Both the position numbers and the translations under genes were made by a program. 64,000 bases of DNA, from positions 2,728,001 to 2,792,000 of the forward strand of contig NZ_BSUK01000001.1 of the NCBI RefSeq assembly GCF_030161555.1. Reading direction: 5' to 3'. A model generated the notes under the pieces. That model saw only the letters and a program-made list of their open reading frames with translations, was not told the origin of the DNA and searched no databases. The stretch comes from Luteimicrobium album. Lineage in GTDB: Bacteria; Actinomycetota; Actinomycetes; Actinomycetales; Cellulomonadaceae. Shown here piece after piece: positions 1 to 9,674 of the stretch; position 1 is the stretch's first letter; each line of letters opens with the position of its first letter.

Positions 1-1
1 C

Positions 2-316
2 CTGCTCCTCGCCGCGACGTGGACGCCGCTGCGCCGGGTGCGCTGGTCCTGGCTCGTCCTCGCCGGCGCGCTGACGTACCCGGTGTACCTGCTGCACGAG
101 TGGTGGGGCTGGTGGCTCATCCACCTCTTCCCGGCCGGCGTGCCCGCCTACCTGACGCTCGCGACGACGCTGTTCGTCGTGCTCCTCGTCGCCGCTCTCG
201 TCCACCACGGTGTGGAGCGGCGCGCCGGGCCGGCCCTGCGTCGCGCCGTCGGGGGCGCGCTCACGCGGACCTCCGGGGTGCTCGGCCGCGTCGTCCCGCG
301 GCTGCGCGAGGCCTGA
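2..316 (+). CDS. Acyltransferase-3 family membrane protein, C-terminal fragment
   Basis: Only the last 104 codons are in the window; the gene enters from the left edge with no start visible. The fragment has a membrane segment containing LTYPVYLLHEWWGWW, the late-helix signature of acyltransferase-3 (OafA/YrhL-type) integral membrane acyltransferases, then a second hydrophobic segment (TLFVVLLVAALVHH) and the usual short Arg-rich cytoplasmic tail (VERRAGPALRR). Such proteins O-acylate cell-surface glycans or lipids; the substrate cannot be read here. A strong hairpin follows 14 bases after the stop. The family call is good; the specific role is unknown. Confidence 0.75.
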   Translation: MLLAATWTPLRRVRWSWLVLAGALTYPVYLLHEWWGWWLIHLFPAGVPAYLTLATTLFVVLLVAALVHHGVERRAGPALRRAVGGALTRTSGVLGRVVPRLREA

Positions 317-330
317 GCCGTTCGACCCGA

Positions 331-362
331 GGGCGGCACGGGGGACGTCCCCCGTGCCGCCC
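331..362 (+). terminator. Perfect hairpin terminator after the acyltransferase fragment
   Basis: The 16-base arms 331-346 and 347-362 are exact reverse complements (GGGCGGCACGGGGGAC and its complement) and abut directly. It lies between the first gene and the next same-strand gene. No T-run follows, which is normal for high-GC actinobacteria. Confidence 0.75.
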
Positions 363-464
363 TGGCGCGCCCCCACGGCGAGGTCGGAGGAGCGCGTCAT
401 ACCGCCCTGACCTGCGGTTTCGAAGGATGGAGGCGTCCCCGAGGAACCGTCCCAGGAGCGTCTC

Positions 465-1634
465 ATGGCGATCGCCGCACCCCCGTCCCCGCCCCGCCCC
501 GCGACCCTGCCGGTGCGTCGCCCCCAGGACCGCGCCGTCGTCCGCCCGGCCCGCCCGGCCCGCTCGCCCCGCCCGGCGCGCGACCTGTTCGTGGACGTGG
601 TCCGTGCGCTCGGCACGCTCGGCGTCATCGCCCTGCACTGGTCGATGGTCGACGCGTCCATCAGCGGCGGGTCCCTGCACGTGGGCAACGCCCTGGGCTC
701 GGGCCCGGGCTGGCTCGTGACGTGGCTCATGCCCTTGCCGCTGCTGTTCTTCGCGGCAGGCGCGGCCGCGGGCCATGAGCGGCGAGCCACCACGCGCGGC
801 ACCTGGGCCCTCACCGTCCATCGCGTGCGCAGGCTCGTCCGGCCGGTCGGCGTCCTCCTGGGGGTCTGGGCGCTCGCGGCGGTGGCGCTGCGGGCGCTCG
901 GCGTGCCCGACGGCGTCGTCGTGCCCGTGCTGCACAAGGTCCCGCAGCCGTTGTGGTTCCTCGGCGTGTACCTGGCGCTCACGGCGGCGACGCCGCTCGT
1001 GGTGCGGGCCGTCCGACGGCTGGGGGAGCGGCTGCCGGCCGCCGTCGGGCTGGCCGCGGTCGCCGTCGTCGGGGTGGACTACCTCCGGATCGAGGCCGGG
1101 CACCCGGCGGCCGGCTGGGTGAACCTGCTCCTCGTGTGGCTGGTCCCGTTCGCGCTCGGCGTCGCGTGCGCCGAGGGCACCCTGACGCGTCGTCCGGCGG
1201 CGCTCGTTGCGGGCGCGATGGGCGGCGTCGCCGCGGCCGTGACGCTCATCGTCGCCGGCCCGTACCCGATCAGCCTCGTCGGGATGCCCGGCGACGCGAT
1301 CTCCAACCTCGCTCCGCCGACGGCGCCCGTGGCGGCCTTCGCCATCGCCCAGGTCTGCCTCGCCCTGCTCGCCCGGGACGCCCTGGCGCGCTGGGCGTCG
1401 GGCCGCGGTGCGCGTCTCGTCGCGTGGGTGAGCGCCCGCTCGATGACGCTCTACCTGTGGCACCTCACGGCGATGTTCGCGGTTGCAGGCGTCGTGATGC
1501 TCGGTATGCACGAGCGCCTGCCCGTGCCGTGGTCCGGCGACTGGTGGTCGACACGGCTCACCTGGTTCGCCGCGATGGCCGCCGCCCTCGGGGGACTCGT
1601 GGCGGTGTTCGGGCGGGTCGAGCGCCGACGGTGA
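465..1634 (+). CDS. Acyltransferase-3 family integral membrane protein
   Basis: 389 aa with an N-terminal cytoplasmic Pro/Arg-rich stretch of about 45 residues, then DLFVDVVRALGTLGVIALHW, the typical first helix of acyltransferase-3 proteins (Arg followed by His at the membrane face). About ten hydrophobic helices follow, including SARSMTLYLWHLTAMFAV near the end, the family's late helix. It probably transfers an acyl group to a surface carbohydrate or lipid. The ATG at 465 has a good ribosome site (AGGAGCG) 6 bases upstream. It is a neighbour of another acyltransferase-3 gene, separated by a terminator, and converges on the SpoIID gene with a 15-base gap. Substrate unknown. Confidence 0.75.
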   Translation: MAIAAPPSPPRPATLPVRRPQDRAVVRPARPARSPRPARDLFVDVVRALGTLGVIALHWSMVDASISGGSLHVGNALGSGPGWLVTWLMPLPLLFFAAGAAAGHERRATTRGTWALTVHRVRRLVRPVGVLLGVWALAAVALRALGVPDGVVVPVLHKVPQPLWFLGVYLALTAATPLVVRAVRRLGERLPAAVGLAAVAVVGVDYLRIEAGHPAAGWVNLLLVWLVPFALGVACAEGTLTRRPAALVAGAMGGVAAAVTLIVAGPYPISLVGMPGDAISNLAPPTAPVAAFAIAQVCLALLARDALARWASGRGARLVAWVSARSMTLYLWHLTAMFAVAGVVMLGMHERLPVPWSGDWWSTRLTWFAAMAAALGGLVAVFGRVERRR

Positions 1635-1649
1635 GCTGCGCCGTAGTCG

Positions 1650-3539
1650 TCAGCTCTTGGCCGTGAACGACGACACCCACGCCGCCGGGAACCCGAACTT
1701 GGCGCGGAGGGTCTCCGCCTTCCCTGTGATGCTCGCCTTCTTGCCCGACGTCGAGGTGGCGGTGAGCGTCTTCATCTGGCCGCTCGAGTATGTCGAGGAC
1801 ACGCTGATCGACTTCACGTCGGGCAGTCCGAACACCTTCTTCGCGGTGGCCTGCGACACGCTCCGTGTCCACGACGCGTACGAGTTGCCGGGAGCCTTGA
1901 GGCTCCAGGAGTCCGCGACCGACTGCTCGTACGGGACCTTCGCGACCCACACGTCCTGCGAGCTCGCCGTCCGCCCGCCCGACGACGAGTAGTAGTGCGT
2001 CGCGACGACCTTGCCGCCGTAGGTGAGGGCCGTGGCCTGGGTGGTCGAGCTCACGGTCGTGTCGACGGCGGCGACCCAGAGCTTGCCGTAGTAGCCGTTC
2101 GTCCCCTCGTCCTGCTTCTTCCAGCCGGTGAAGTTCTGGTCGCGGACGTCGTCGACGACGTTGCACCGGCACTTCGGGTTGGTGCTGCCGAGCTTGGTGA
2201 GCGCGTAGCTGCGGGCGACGACCGCCTGCGCCGCCAGCGCCGACTTGCCCTTGCCGGCGCCCCACGACGACGGCATCTCCGCGATCCCGTACAGGTACTC
2301 GGTGTTGAGGCGCAGGTCGTTGACGATGTTCGGGTGGCCGCCGATGTTCGTGATGGTGAAGCGGCCGTTGCGGTAGGAGCCCTGCGCGCCCTTGACGGTC
2401 GCGACGGCCTTGGTGGAGGTCGACTTGTAGTACGTCGTCCCGGACCAGTGGATCCGCAGCGTCGAGTCGGTGTACTTCTTGGTGACGGTCTTGGAACCGC
2501 TCGTGACCCCGAACGACGCGGTCACCTTCGACCCGCTGACACCGATGGTCACCGTGATCGGCGCCTTGCCCTCGTAGAGCGTCGTGCCCTTCGACGAGCG
2601 CAGGCGCCAGGTCCCGGTGTCGACGTGGACCGTCGTCGACTTCGCGGTGTCGGAGTAGCGGCCCGCCGCGTAGCCGTAGGGCTCCGGGCCCCAGACCTGG
2701 ACGGCGATGCTCGTGGGCGTCGTGACCGACTTCGGGGTGGTGCCCTTGTAGTAGGTCTTGAGGATCGTCGACGAGCTGTTCCCCGCGAGCGCCATGTCGT
2801 ACGCGCCGTACTGCGACATCCCGACGCCGTGCCCGTAGCCGGAGCCCTTGGCCGTGAACGACGAGGGCGCCTTCGGAGCGGTCGTCCTGACGGTCACCTT
2901 CACGGTCCCGCTCGTCGCCTTGCCCGACACGACGTACCGGTACGACGTCGTCGTCGACGGCTTCACCGTGGCCGTGCCGGCGCCCTTGCTGATCTTCACG
3001 GAGGCCTGCTTGACCCACGTCGAGCCGCTCTTGCGCTGCAGCGTCGCGGTGGTCGAGGAGACCTTCGCGCCTCGGTACGTGTAGGTCGCGGAGATCGTCG
3101 TGGACTTGCCCTTGGTGATCGTGGACGTGCCCGCCTTGGCCTGGACCGCGTACGGCGCCTTGATGGTGAGCGTCTTCGTCGCCGAGTACGCGCCCGACGA
3201 CGTCTTGGCCCGGAACACCGCGGTCGCGTGCGGCTTCACGCTGATGGTGCCGGTGCCCTTGCTCGACGTCTTGGTCGTGCCGAGCAGGTACCAGACCCCG
3301 TTCACGCGCTGCTGCACCGTCACCGTGCCCGCGTGCGCCTTGCCGCCGACCTTCCACGTCGCCGTGAGCTTCGTCGACACGCCCTGGTAGGCGCTCGACG
3401 GCCCCGTCAGGGTGATGGTCGTCGTCGCTGCCTGCGCGGGCGCCGCGAGCCCGGCGAGGCCGAGCGTGAGCCCGGCGGCCAGCGCCCCGGACAGGCCCGT
3501 CATGACCGCGACGTCGCGGATTCGTCCGAGTATCCCCAT
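1650..3539 (-). CDS. Secreted SpoIID/LytB-domain protein with Ig-like repeats (copy 1)
   Basis: 629 aa. A signal peptide ends at APAQA-ATT around residue 38. About 190 residues of Thr/Ser/Lys-rich beta repeats follow, recognisable by repeated 'SGSTWVK..VKISKGAGTATVKP'-type segments, then the SpoIID/LytB region starting GSGYGHGVGMSQYGAY. YLYGIAEMPSSW carries the Glu of the EMP motif that is catalytic in SpoIID lytic transglycosylases, followed by AQAVVARSYAL and HYYSSSGGRT. All family signatures are intact, so it is probably an active peptidoglycan-cleaving enzyme outside the cell. The ATG at 3539 is preceded by GGTGGAG, which also forms part of a small hairpin. A paralogue of identical length lies 82 bases upstream on the same strand. 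Confidence 0.8.
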   Translation of the reverse strand: MGILGRIRDVAVMTGLSGALAAGLTLGLAGLAAPAQAATTTITLTGPSSAYQGVSTKLTATWKVGGKAHAGTVTVQQRVNGVWYLLGTTKTSSKGTGTISVKPHATAVFRAKTSSGAYSATKTLTIKAPYAVQAKAGTSTITKGKSTTISATYTYRGAKVSSTTATLQRKSGSTWVKQASVKISKGAGTATVKPSTTTSYRYVVSGKATSGTVKVTVRTTAPKAPSSFTAKGSGYGHGVGMSQYGAYDMALAGNSSSTILKTYYKGTTPKSVTTPTSIAVQVWGPEPYGYAAGRYSDTAKSTTVHVDTGTWRLRSSKGTTLYEGKAPITVTIGVSGSKVTASFGVTSGSKTVTKKYTDSTLRIHWSGTTYYKSTSTKAVATVKGAQGSYRNGRFTITNIGGHPNIVNDLRLNTEYLYGIAEMPSSWGAGKGKSALAAQAVVARSYALTKLGSTNPKCRCNVVDDVRDQNFTGWKKQDEGTNGYYGKLWVAAVDTTVSSTTQATALTYGGKVVATHYYSSSGGRTASSQDVWVAKVPYEQSVADSWSLKAPGNSYASWTRSVSQATAKKVFGLPDVKSISVSSTYSSGQMKTLTATSTSGKKASITGKAETLRAKFGFPAAWVSSFTAKS

Positions 3540-3543
3540 CGCT

Positions 3544-3560
3544 CCACCGTGACACGGTGG
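3544..3560 (-). promoter_or_regulatory. Small hairpin overlapping the ribosome site of SpoIID copy 1
   Basis: CCACCGT and ACGGTGG (7-base arms, 3-base loop) lie immediately upstream of the start codon at 3539, and the start-proximal arm contains the GGTGG of the ribosome site. If folded in the mRNA it could limit initiation. This is inference from sequence only. Confidence 0.35.
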
Positions 3561-3621
3561 TCCGAGTTCGTCACCCGGAGCGACGTTCTGGCAGGTCAGG
3601 CCACCGCCCGACGGCGCACGG

Positions 3622-5511
3622 TCACTTCCTCGGGGTGAACGACGTGACCCAGGCGGCGGGGAGCCCGAGGGTGGTCCGCCACTGCTCCGACGTCTTGGTC
3701 AGCGCCTTCTTGGTGGTCCCGTTGTCGGCGGTCGCGGTGAGCGTCTCGACCTGGCCGCTCGAGTAGCGGGACGTGACCGCGATCGACCGCACGCTCGAGA
3801 GCCCGAAGACCTTCTTCGCGGTCGCCTGCGAGATCGAGTCCGTCCAGTGCGCGACCGACGCCGGAAGGTGCGGGTACTCCTTCGTGTACGGGTCCGTGAC
3901 GTGCTGCAGGTACGGGATCGCCGGGGTGCCGAACGCGTCCTTGTTGTTGGCCGTCCCGCCCGTGGAGGAGGTGGGATAGCCAGGAGCCGCGGAGTAGACC
4001 GTCTCGGCGTAGGAAGTCACGTGCGTGTCGGGGTCCGTGTAGGTCACGACGTCGTCGGTCGTCGCCGTGGTCGTCGCGTTGACCGCCTTGACCCACGTCG
4101 CTCCGCCGGAACCGTTCTGCTTCTTCCACCCGGTGTAGTTCTGGGAGCGGGTGTCGTCGTAGACGTGGCAGTTGCACGAGGCCATCGGCGCTTTGAGCGC
4201 GGGGAGCAGCGCATAGTTGCGTGAGGCGATCGCCTGCGCCTCAAGGGCTGCGAGGCCGGAGTGAGTCGCACCGTCCGTGGTGCGAGTGGCCGTGCCCCAG
4301 ACCGAGAGCATCTCGTCGATCCCGTAGAGATACTCGGTGTTGAGCAGGACGTCGTTGACGACGTTGGGCTGTCCGTCGATCGCTGTGACGATCAGCTCGC
4401 CGTTGCGGTATGTCCCCTGCGCGCCGGCGACCGTCGCGTAGGCGGGGACCGACGACGGCAGGAACGTGGTCCCCGACCACTGGATCCGGATGGTGCTGGC
4501 TGTCACCGAGGCCGCCCCGGCCCGCGCGGTGACCTTTCCGTTGGCGACCGTGAGGGTGACGGGCGTCGTGGACGCCACCGTCGTGGGATCGAGGTCTTCG
4601 GCATCGCCGAGGATCTGGAAGTTCCCGGCACTGATCCTCACGGTCGTGGTCGACGCCGTGTCCGAGCCGTGACCGAACACCTGCACCTGGATGCGACGGG
4701 CTGGGTTCGTCGTCGTCCCGACCTCGGTCTTTGGGTAGTAGTACTGGAGGATCTGCGCGGCAGACTTCCCCTCGAGCGCCATCTCGTACGCCCCGTACTG
4801 CGAGAGCCCGACGCCGTGCCCGGAGCCCGAGCCGGTGATGCTGAACGTCGACGGTGCCTTCACGGTGACCTTGTGGCTCGCGCTGGTGACCTTGCCGGAG
4901 ACGCGGAACCGGTACGTCGTCGTCGCGGTGGGCTTGAGGGTGACCTTGCCGTGCCCCTTGCTGATCTTGACGCTGGTCACCTTGACCCACGTCGAGCCGC
5001 TGTGCCGCTCGACGAGCGCCGTCCCGGACGCGGCCTTGCCGTGGTGGTGGTAAGTGAGGCTGAACGTCTTGCCGGTCCCGGCCATGATGGTCGACCCCGC
5101 GGTGGTGGTCAGCGTGTACGCCTTCTTGACCGTGAGCTTCTTGGCCTTGGAGGCCTTCTTGCCGGACGTGAGCAGGCGGTAGGTCGTGGTCGACGCCGGC
5201 TTGACGGAGAACTTCGCGACGCCCTTGCTCGTGGTGGTCTTGGTGGCGACCTTCTTCCAGGTCTTCCCGGACTTCCGCTGGAGCGTCACCTTGCCCTTGT
5301 GGGCCTTGCTGCCGAGCTTCCAGGTCGCGGTGAGCGTCGTCTTCTGGTCGCTCCACGCGGTCGAGTGCCCGGCCAGCGTGACGTGCGTGGTCGCGGCCTG
5401 GGCGGGTGCCGCGAGACCGACCGACCCGACGACGACGGCGAGCGCGGTGAGGACGGACGCGAGGGTTCCGAGCAGCTTCGCGCGGGCACCGGAGGTCGAG
5501 GTCACGGGCAC
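3622..5511 (-). CDS. Secreted SpoIID/LytB-domain paralogue with altered motifs (copy 2)
   Basis: 629 aa, a tandem paralogue of the next gene with the same architecture: signal peptide ending APAQA-ATT, Lys/Thr-rich Ig-like repeats to about residue 220, then GSGSGHGVGLSQYGAY and the SpoIID region. Two signatures differ from copy 1. The EMP motif reads YLYGIDEMLSVW (Glu kept, Pro lost), and the Ser/Gly block HYYSSSGGRT is replaced by a longer VYSAAPGYPTSSTGG. It may have changed activity or serve in binding. The GTG at 5511 is the longest start; a GTG at 5505, six bases after CAGAGT, is an alternative leaderless start. A duplication followed by divergence explains the pair. Confidence 0.75.
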   Translation of the reverse strand: MPVTSTSGARAKLLGTLASVLTALAVVVGSVGLAAPAQAATTHVTLAGHSTAWSDQKTTLTATWKLGSKAHKGKVTLQRKSGKTWKKVATKTTTSKGVAKFSVKPASTTTYRLLTSGKKASKAKKLTVKKAYTLTTTAGSTIMAGTGKTFSLTYHHHGKAASGTALVERHSGSTWVKVTSVKISKGHGKVTLKPTATTTYRFRVSGKVTSASHKVTVKAPSTFSITGSGSGHGVGLSQYGAYEMALEGKSAAQILQYYYPKTEVGTTTNPARRIQVQVFGHGSDTASTTTVRISAGNFQILGDAEDLDPTTVASTTPVTLTVANGKVTARAGAASVTASTIRIQWSGTTFLPSSVPAYATVAGAQGTYRNGELIVTAIDGQPNVVNDVLLNTEYLYGIDEMLSVWGTATRTTDGATHSGLAALEAQAIASRNYALLPALKAPMASCNCHVYDDTRSQNYTGWKKQNGSGGATWVKAVNATTTATTDDVVTYTDPDTHVTSYAETVYSAAPGYPTSSTGGTANNKDAFGTPAIPYLQHVTDPYTKEYPHLPASVAHWTDSISQATAKKVFGLSSVRSIAVTSRYSSGQVETLTATADNGTTKKALTKTSEQWRTTLGLPAAWVTSFTPRK

Positions 5512-5592
5512 ACTCTGCCACGGGTGGATGACCTTCTTGAACCGTCCGGCCGAAGCCTGTGGACGGGAAGTGTGAGGGCTCTGCGCGGCCCG

Positions 5593-5910
5593 TCAGCGCC
5601 GCGGATCGGGAACGCCGAACGGAAGCAGCGCGACCCGCTCCGCGAGCTCGCGCTGGGTCTGCGTGGCGCGCGCCGCAGCCAGGTGCTCGCGCTCACGCCG
5701 TTCCGTCAGGACGGCGGCGAGGAAGGCCTCGGGCGGTGTGCCCCACGGCGGTCCCGGGGCGACGAAGCGCTCGACGCGCGCTGCGAGGTCCGTGCCGAGG
5801 CGCGCCCGGCTCGCCGGCGCCATCCGAGCCGCGCGACCGAGGAACTGGCGGGCGGCGAGGGCGAGGCCGTCGGGCAGCCGGGCGACGTCGGCGGTGCGGG
5901 CCCACGTCAC
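5593..5910 (-). CDS. Small conserved-type protein coupled to the RDD gene
   Basis: 105 aa, not recognised. The frame begins VTWARTADVARLPDG, is rich in Arg and Ala with amphipathic helices (ALAARQFLGRAARMA; LTERREREHLAAARATQ) and has no membrane segment. The GTG start at 5910 overlaps the stop of the RDD gene in a GTGA junction, which implies translational coupling. The central FVAPGPPWGTPPEAFLAA looks like a structured loop. It may be a soluble partner of the RDD protein, but nothing in the sequence fixes a function. The start is supported by the overlap. Confidence 0.6.
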   Translation of the reverse strand: MTWARTADVARLPDGLALAARQFLGRAARMAPASRARLGTDLAARVERFVAPGPPWGTPPEAFLAAVLTERREREHLAAARATQTQRELAERVALLPFGVPDPRR

Positions 5911-6410
5911 GAGCGCCGGGGGACGGGCGGGAGCGGGGCGAGCATCGGCCCGCCCCGGACCCGCAGCACGTACGTCCCGGCGAGGTAGTCGCCGGCGCGC
6001 TTGCCCTTCGCGTTGCACAGGCTGACGATCAGCGCGATCGAGCCGGCCGTCGCCCAGATCTCCACGACGCCCACGAGCGCCCGGACGAACGCCTGCCGGA
6101 ACCGGACGGGGCCGCCGTCGTCCCGGACGACGCGCGTCCCGACGGCGAGCTTGCCGAGCGAGCGGCCGCGGCTCAGCGTCTCGACGGTCGTCGGGACGCC
6201 CACGAGCAGGACGACCAGGAGGACGATCGCGTACGCGGGGCCGCTCGCGTCCGTCGCGAGCTCGCCGATCACGATCAGGCCCGCGATCGCGAGCACGGTC
6301 AGCACCGCGAGGTCGAGCAGCCCGGCCAGCATGCGGGACGCGAACGACGCCGGACGCGTCTCGAGCACGACGGCCTCGCCGATGAGCACGCCGTCCGCGG
6401 GAGCCTCCAC
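5907..6410 (-). CDS. RDD-family membrane protein
   Basis: 167 aa with three hydrophobic segments. The first carries SFASRMLAGLLDLAVLTVLA with the Arg and Asp typical of RDD domains; the loop SRGRSLGKLAVGTRVVRDDGG and the end segment KGKRAGDYLAGTYVLR are also characteristic. RDD proteins are small membrane proteins of mostly unknown function, often beside SpoIIM-like, DUF58 and MoxR genes as here. The GTG at 6410 was chosen because TACGCT sits six bases upstream (6417-6422), the leaderless layout seen many times in this window; a longer frame to 6479 would run into the divergent gene. Confidence 0.8.
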   Translation of the reverse strand: MEAPADGVLIGEAVVLETRPASFASRMLAGLLDLAVLTVLAIAGLIVIGELATDASGPAYAIVLLVVLLVGVPTTVETLSRGRSLGKLAVGTRVVRDDGGPVRFRQAFVRALVGVVEIWATAGSIALIVSLCNAKGKRAGDYLAGTYVLRVRGGPMLAPLPPVPRRS

Positions 6411-6416
6411 CCGGCG

Positions 6417-6422
6417 AGCGTA
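6417..6422 (-). promoter_or_regulatory. -10 element TACGCT of the RDD gene (leaderless)
   Basis: TACGCT then six bases then the GTG at 6410. It is one of twelve junctions in this window with the same geometry. Confidence 0.5.
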
Positions 6423-6459
6423 CCGGCACCACCAGGGGCGGGTGTGGGAGGGTGGCGCC

Positions 6460-7448
6460 GTGGACCTGGACGCCCTCACCGCCGTGCGCGCCGACCAGTG
6501 GGCGCGCCTCGACGAGCTGGCCCGGAGTCGCCGGCTCGACGGCGCCGAGGCCGACGAGCTCGCCCGGCTCTACCAGGCCGTCGCGACGGACCTGTCGACG
6601 ATCCGGTCCACGGCGCCCGACCCGACCGCCGTCGCGAACCTGTCGGCGTCGCTGTCCCGGGCACGGGCGCGGCTCGCCGGCGCGCACGAGCCGGCCTGGT
6701 CCGACGTCGTCCGGTTCGCGGTCGTCTCCGCGCCGGCAGCCCTCTACCGGATCCGCTGGTGGATCGCGGGGGTCGCGTTCGCGTCGGTCGCGGTGGCCGT
6801 CGTCGTCGGGTGGTGGGTGGCGACCGACCCCGGGGCGCTCGCGTCCTCGGCCCGAAATCCGCGCGCGACCAGTACGTCCTGCACGACTTCGGCGACTACT
6901 ACGCGCCCGGCAGCACGTTCGCGAGCGTCGTGTGGACGAACAACGCGTGGCTCTCGGCGGTGTGCGTCGCGCTCGGCATCACGGGGATCGGCCCGGTGTG
7001 GGTGCTGTTCCAGAACGCCGTGAACGTCGGGTCGGTCGGCGGGCTCATGGCGACCTACGGCCGCCTCGACGACTTCTTCGCGTCGATCCTCCCGCACGGC
7101 ATGCTCGAGCTCACGGCCCTGTTCACCGCGGGCGCGGCGGGGCTGCGGATCTTCTGGACCCTCGTCGACCCCGGTCCCCGGCCGCGGTCGCGCGCGCTCG
7201 CCGAGGAGGGACGCGCCCTGTTCACCGTCGCGATCACGCTCGTCGTGGCGCTCGCGGTGTCCGGGCTGATCGAGGGGTTCGTGACGGGTTCGGGGCTGCC
7301 GGAGTGGCTCAAGCTCACGATCGGGGCGCTCGCGCTCGCCGCGTTCTGGGCGTACGTCCTCGTGCTCGGCCGGCGCGCCGCCCGCGCGGGGGAGACGGGC
7401 GACGTCGACGCGGAGCGGGCGGGAGACGTCCGGCCGGTCGCGGCCTGA
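6460..7448 (+). CDS. SpoIIM-like (stage II sporulation protein M family) membrane protein, frameshifted
   Basis: The N-terminal half (VDLDALTAVRADQWARLDEL to WWVATDPGALAS) reads from GTG 6460 after GGGAGGG; the C-terminal half (ARDQYVLHDFGDYYAPGSTF to the stop at 7448) reads one base earlier. Adding one base near 6843-6853 (for example a third C in GTCCTCGG) joins them as ALASLGPKSARDQY, a normal family sequence of about 329 aa with roughly six membrane helices, including FQNAVNVGSVGGLM. SpoIIM homologues in non-sporulating actinobacteria accompany RDD, DUF58 and MoxR genes. It is divergent from the RDD gene over 49 bases. I regard the break as a likely sequence error. Confidence 0.75.
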
Positions 7449-7483
7449 GGTCCCCCGCCCGACGACGGCCGCTCGGGCCGGGC

Positions 7484-9603
7484 TCAGCGGCCCTCGCCGC
7501 GCTCGGCGTCCCGACGGGCGAGCGCCGCGAGCTGCGCGTTGTACGCCACGAGCTCCGCGTCGCCGTCGCGGTCCGCTTGCCTGTCCGTGCGCCGGGCCTC
7601 CCGCTTGTCGGACGCCTGCCACTGGACGGCGACGATCACGGCGGCGAGAAAGGTCGGGAACTCGCCCGCACCCCACGCGATCCCGCCCGCGCTGTGCTGG
7701 TCGGCGAGCAGCGCGGCGTCGTCCGTGTACTGCATGGCGTGCCACCAGTCCGCGGCGATGAGCGCGTCCGTCGACATGAGCGCGATCCCGAAGAACGCGT
7801 GGAACGTCAGCGTCACGAGGAGCACGACGAGCCGCAGCGGCGGCGCCGGCCGCTCGGGCCCTGGGTCGGCGCCGACGAGCAGCCAGAAGAAGAGGTACCC
7901 GCTGAGCAGGAAGTGCACCTGCATGAGCACGTGCACCGGGTGGTCGAAGAGCGCCGCCTGGAACCAGCCCGTGAAGTAGAACGCGACGAGGCTGCCCGCG
8001 AAGATCACGCCCGCGACGGCGGGCTTGGCGAGCAGCCTCGCGTACCACGAGTGGACGCCGAGGAGGATCCACTCGCGCGGTCCACGGCTGTGGTCGGCCC
8101 GTGCCGGAAGCACGCGCAGCGCCAGCAGGACGGGCGCCCCGAGCACGAGCGGGAGGGGCACGAACATCATGAGCCCCATGTGCAGGATCATGTGCGTGCT
8201 GAACTGCACCGACCCGTAGACCGCCGGGCCGCCTGACGTGCAGTACAGCAACAGGAGGCAGCCGAGGAGCCAGGCCGCGGTGCGTCCGGCGGACCAGCGG
8301 TCCCCCGACGGCGCAGGCGGACGACGGCGGCCACGTACAGCCCGGCCATCGTCACGGCGAGCGCGGCGAACGCCCAGTCGAGGTGGAACTCGGTGAGCAT
8401 GCGCAGCGGCGTGACGGGCGGCGGGTAGTGGAAGCCGAGGAGCTCGTAGCGGACGTCCCCCGTGACGGGGTTCTGGGCGACCGGTGGCGCGCTCCGGGAC
8501 AGCGCGACCGAGACGCCCAGCGTGACCGCCATGACGAGCGCCTCGACGAGCGCGAGCCGGACGAACGGGCCGCGGTCGCCGTCGCGCATCGTCGGGACGG
8601 TCCGCTGCCGGTGCCACCAGCCCGCGAGCCCGAGGGCGGTGAGCGCGAGGCACTTGACCAGGATGAGCACGCCGTAGGAGGTGGTGACGAGGTCCGCGGG
8701 CGACTGGAGCCGCAGCCACGCGTTGACGACGCCGGACGCGGCGACCGCCACGAACGCGATCCCGGCGAGCATCGAGTAGCGCTGGGTCACGACCGGCAGC
8801 GACCGGCCGAGCGTGCCCCGCAGCAGCACGAGGGCGACGAGGCCACCCAGCCACACCGTGACGCCGAGCAGGTGGACGGCGAGCGCGTTCACGGCGTTGC
8901 CGTGCTCCGCGCTGCCCGCGGCGTGACCGCCGAGCGCCAGGGGCAGGAGGGCTCCGAGCGCGAGGACGGCCGCGATGCCGACGGCCGTCGTCCGACGGCT
9001 CGTGAGCAGGACGACCAGCGTCGCGGCCACGAGGCACGCCGAGACGAGCAGGGTCTGACCGAGCTCGACGTGCAGGGACAGGAACACGACCTGGTGCCCG
9101 AAGCCCGGCGACGAGAGCGGCACGCCCATGATGTCGGCGGCCTCGAGGACGAGGTTCGCGAGCAGCGCGACGAGCCAGACGGCGCCCGCGCGCACCGCCC
9201 ACCGGGTCGCGACCCACTGCGAGCGCCCCATCACCTGCGACCCGGACCGGGCGCCGGGGATCGCCGTCGCCGCGAGCACGAGGAACCCGATCGTGATCGC
9301 GGCGGCACCGTCCTGGACCGCGCGCGCCACCGGCAGGCCGACGTCGACGACGGGGCCGGCGTCGAGGACGCTCACGCCCTGCAGCGCCCCGGTGAAGGCG
9401 AGCGCGACGAGCAGTGCGACCACGCCCAGAGGAATCGCGGCGAGCAGGACGGCGCCCGGCGGGACCGGCCGCGGCGGTGGGGCGTCGCCGTCGCGAGCAG
9501 GAGGCCGGGCGGAGGACGGCGGTACGGGGGCCTGCGCTGCGCCGGGAGGCGCAGCCGAGGTCGGCGGCCCGGACGCGGGCAGCCCAGGAGAGGGCGGGGT
9601 CAT
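7484..9603 (-). CDS. CopD (copper resistance D) - CtaG (cytochrome oxidase assembly) fusion, frameshifted
   Basis: About 706 codons after repair. From ATG 9603: a Pro-rich cytoplasmic start, then about eight helices of a CopD domain (GNAVNALAVHLLGVTVWLGG, then HRQRTVPTMRDGDRGPF), then a CtaG-type half (QFSTHMILHMGLMMFVPLPL; HFLLSGYLFFWLLVG; DWWHAMQYTDDAALLADQ) with membrane His residues suited to copper. The frame steps at the C-run 8302-8306; one extra base restores RLRRRGDRWSAGRTAAWLL across the domain junction. CopD-CtaG fusions are common in actinobacteria and are thought to move copper toward cytochrome oxidase. It follows a His-rich membrane protein by 71 bases. Confidence 0.8.
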
Positions 9604-9674
9604 GGTGGTGCTCCACGGGTCGTGGCGTCAGGTGGTCCGAGGGCGCGCGGGCGCGACGGACCGCGGCCCGGCGC

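Noticed and set aside
3583-3593. A third copy of the 42-bp palindromic element
   Set aside because: Only GTTCTGGCA resembles the right end; the left end and centre do not match at the required distance. The similar GTTCTGGC at 37746 is explained by the SigR -10 region.
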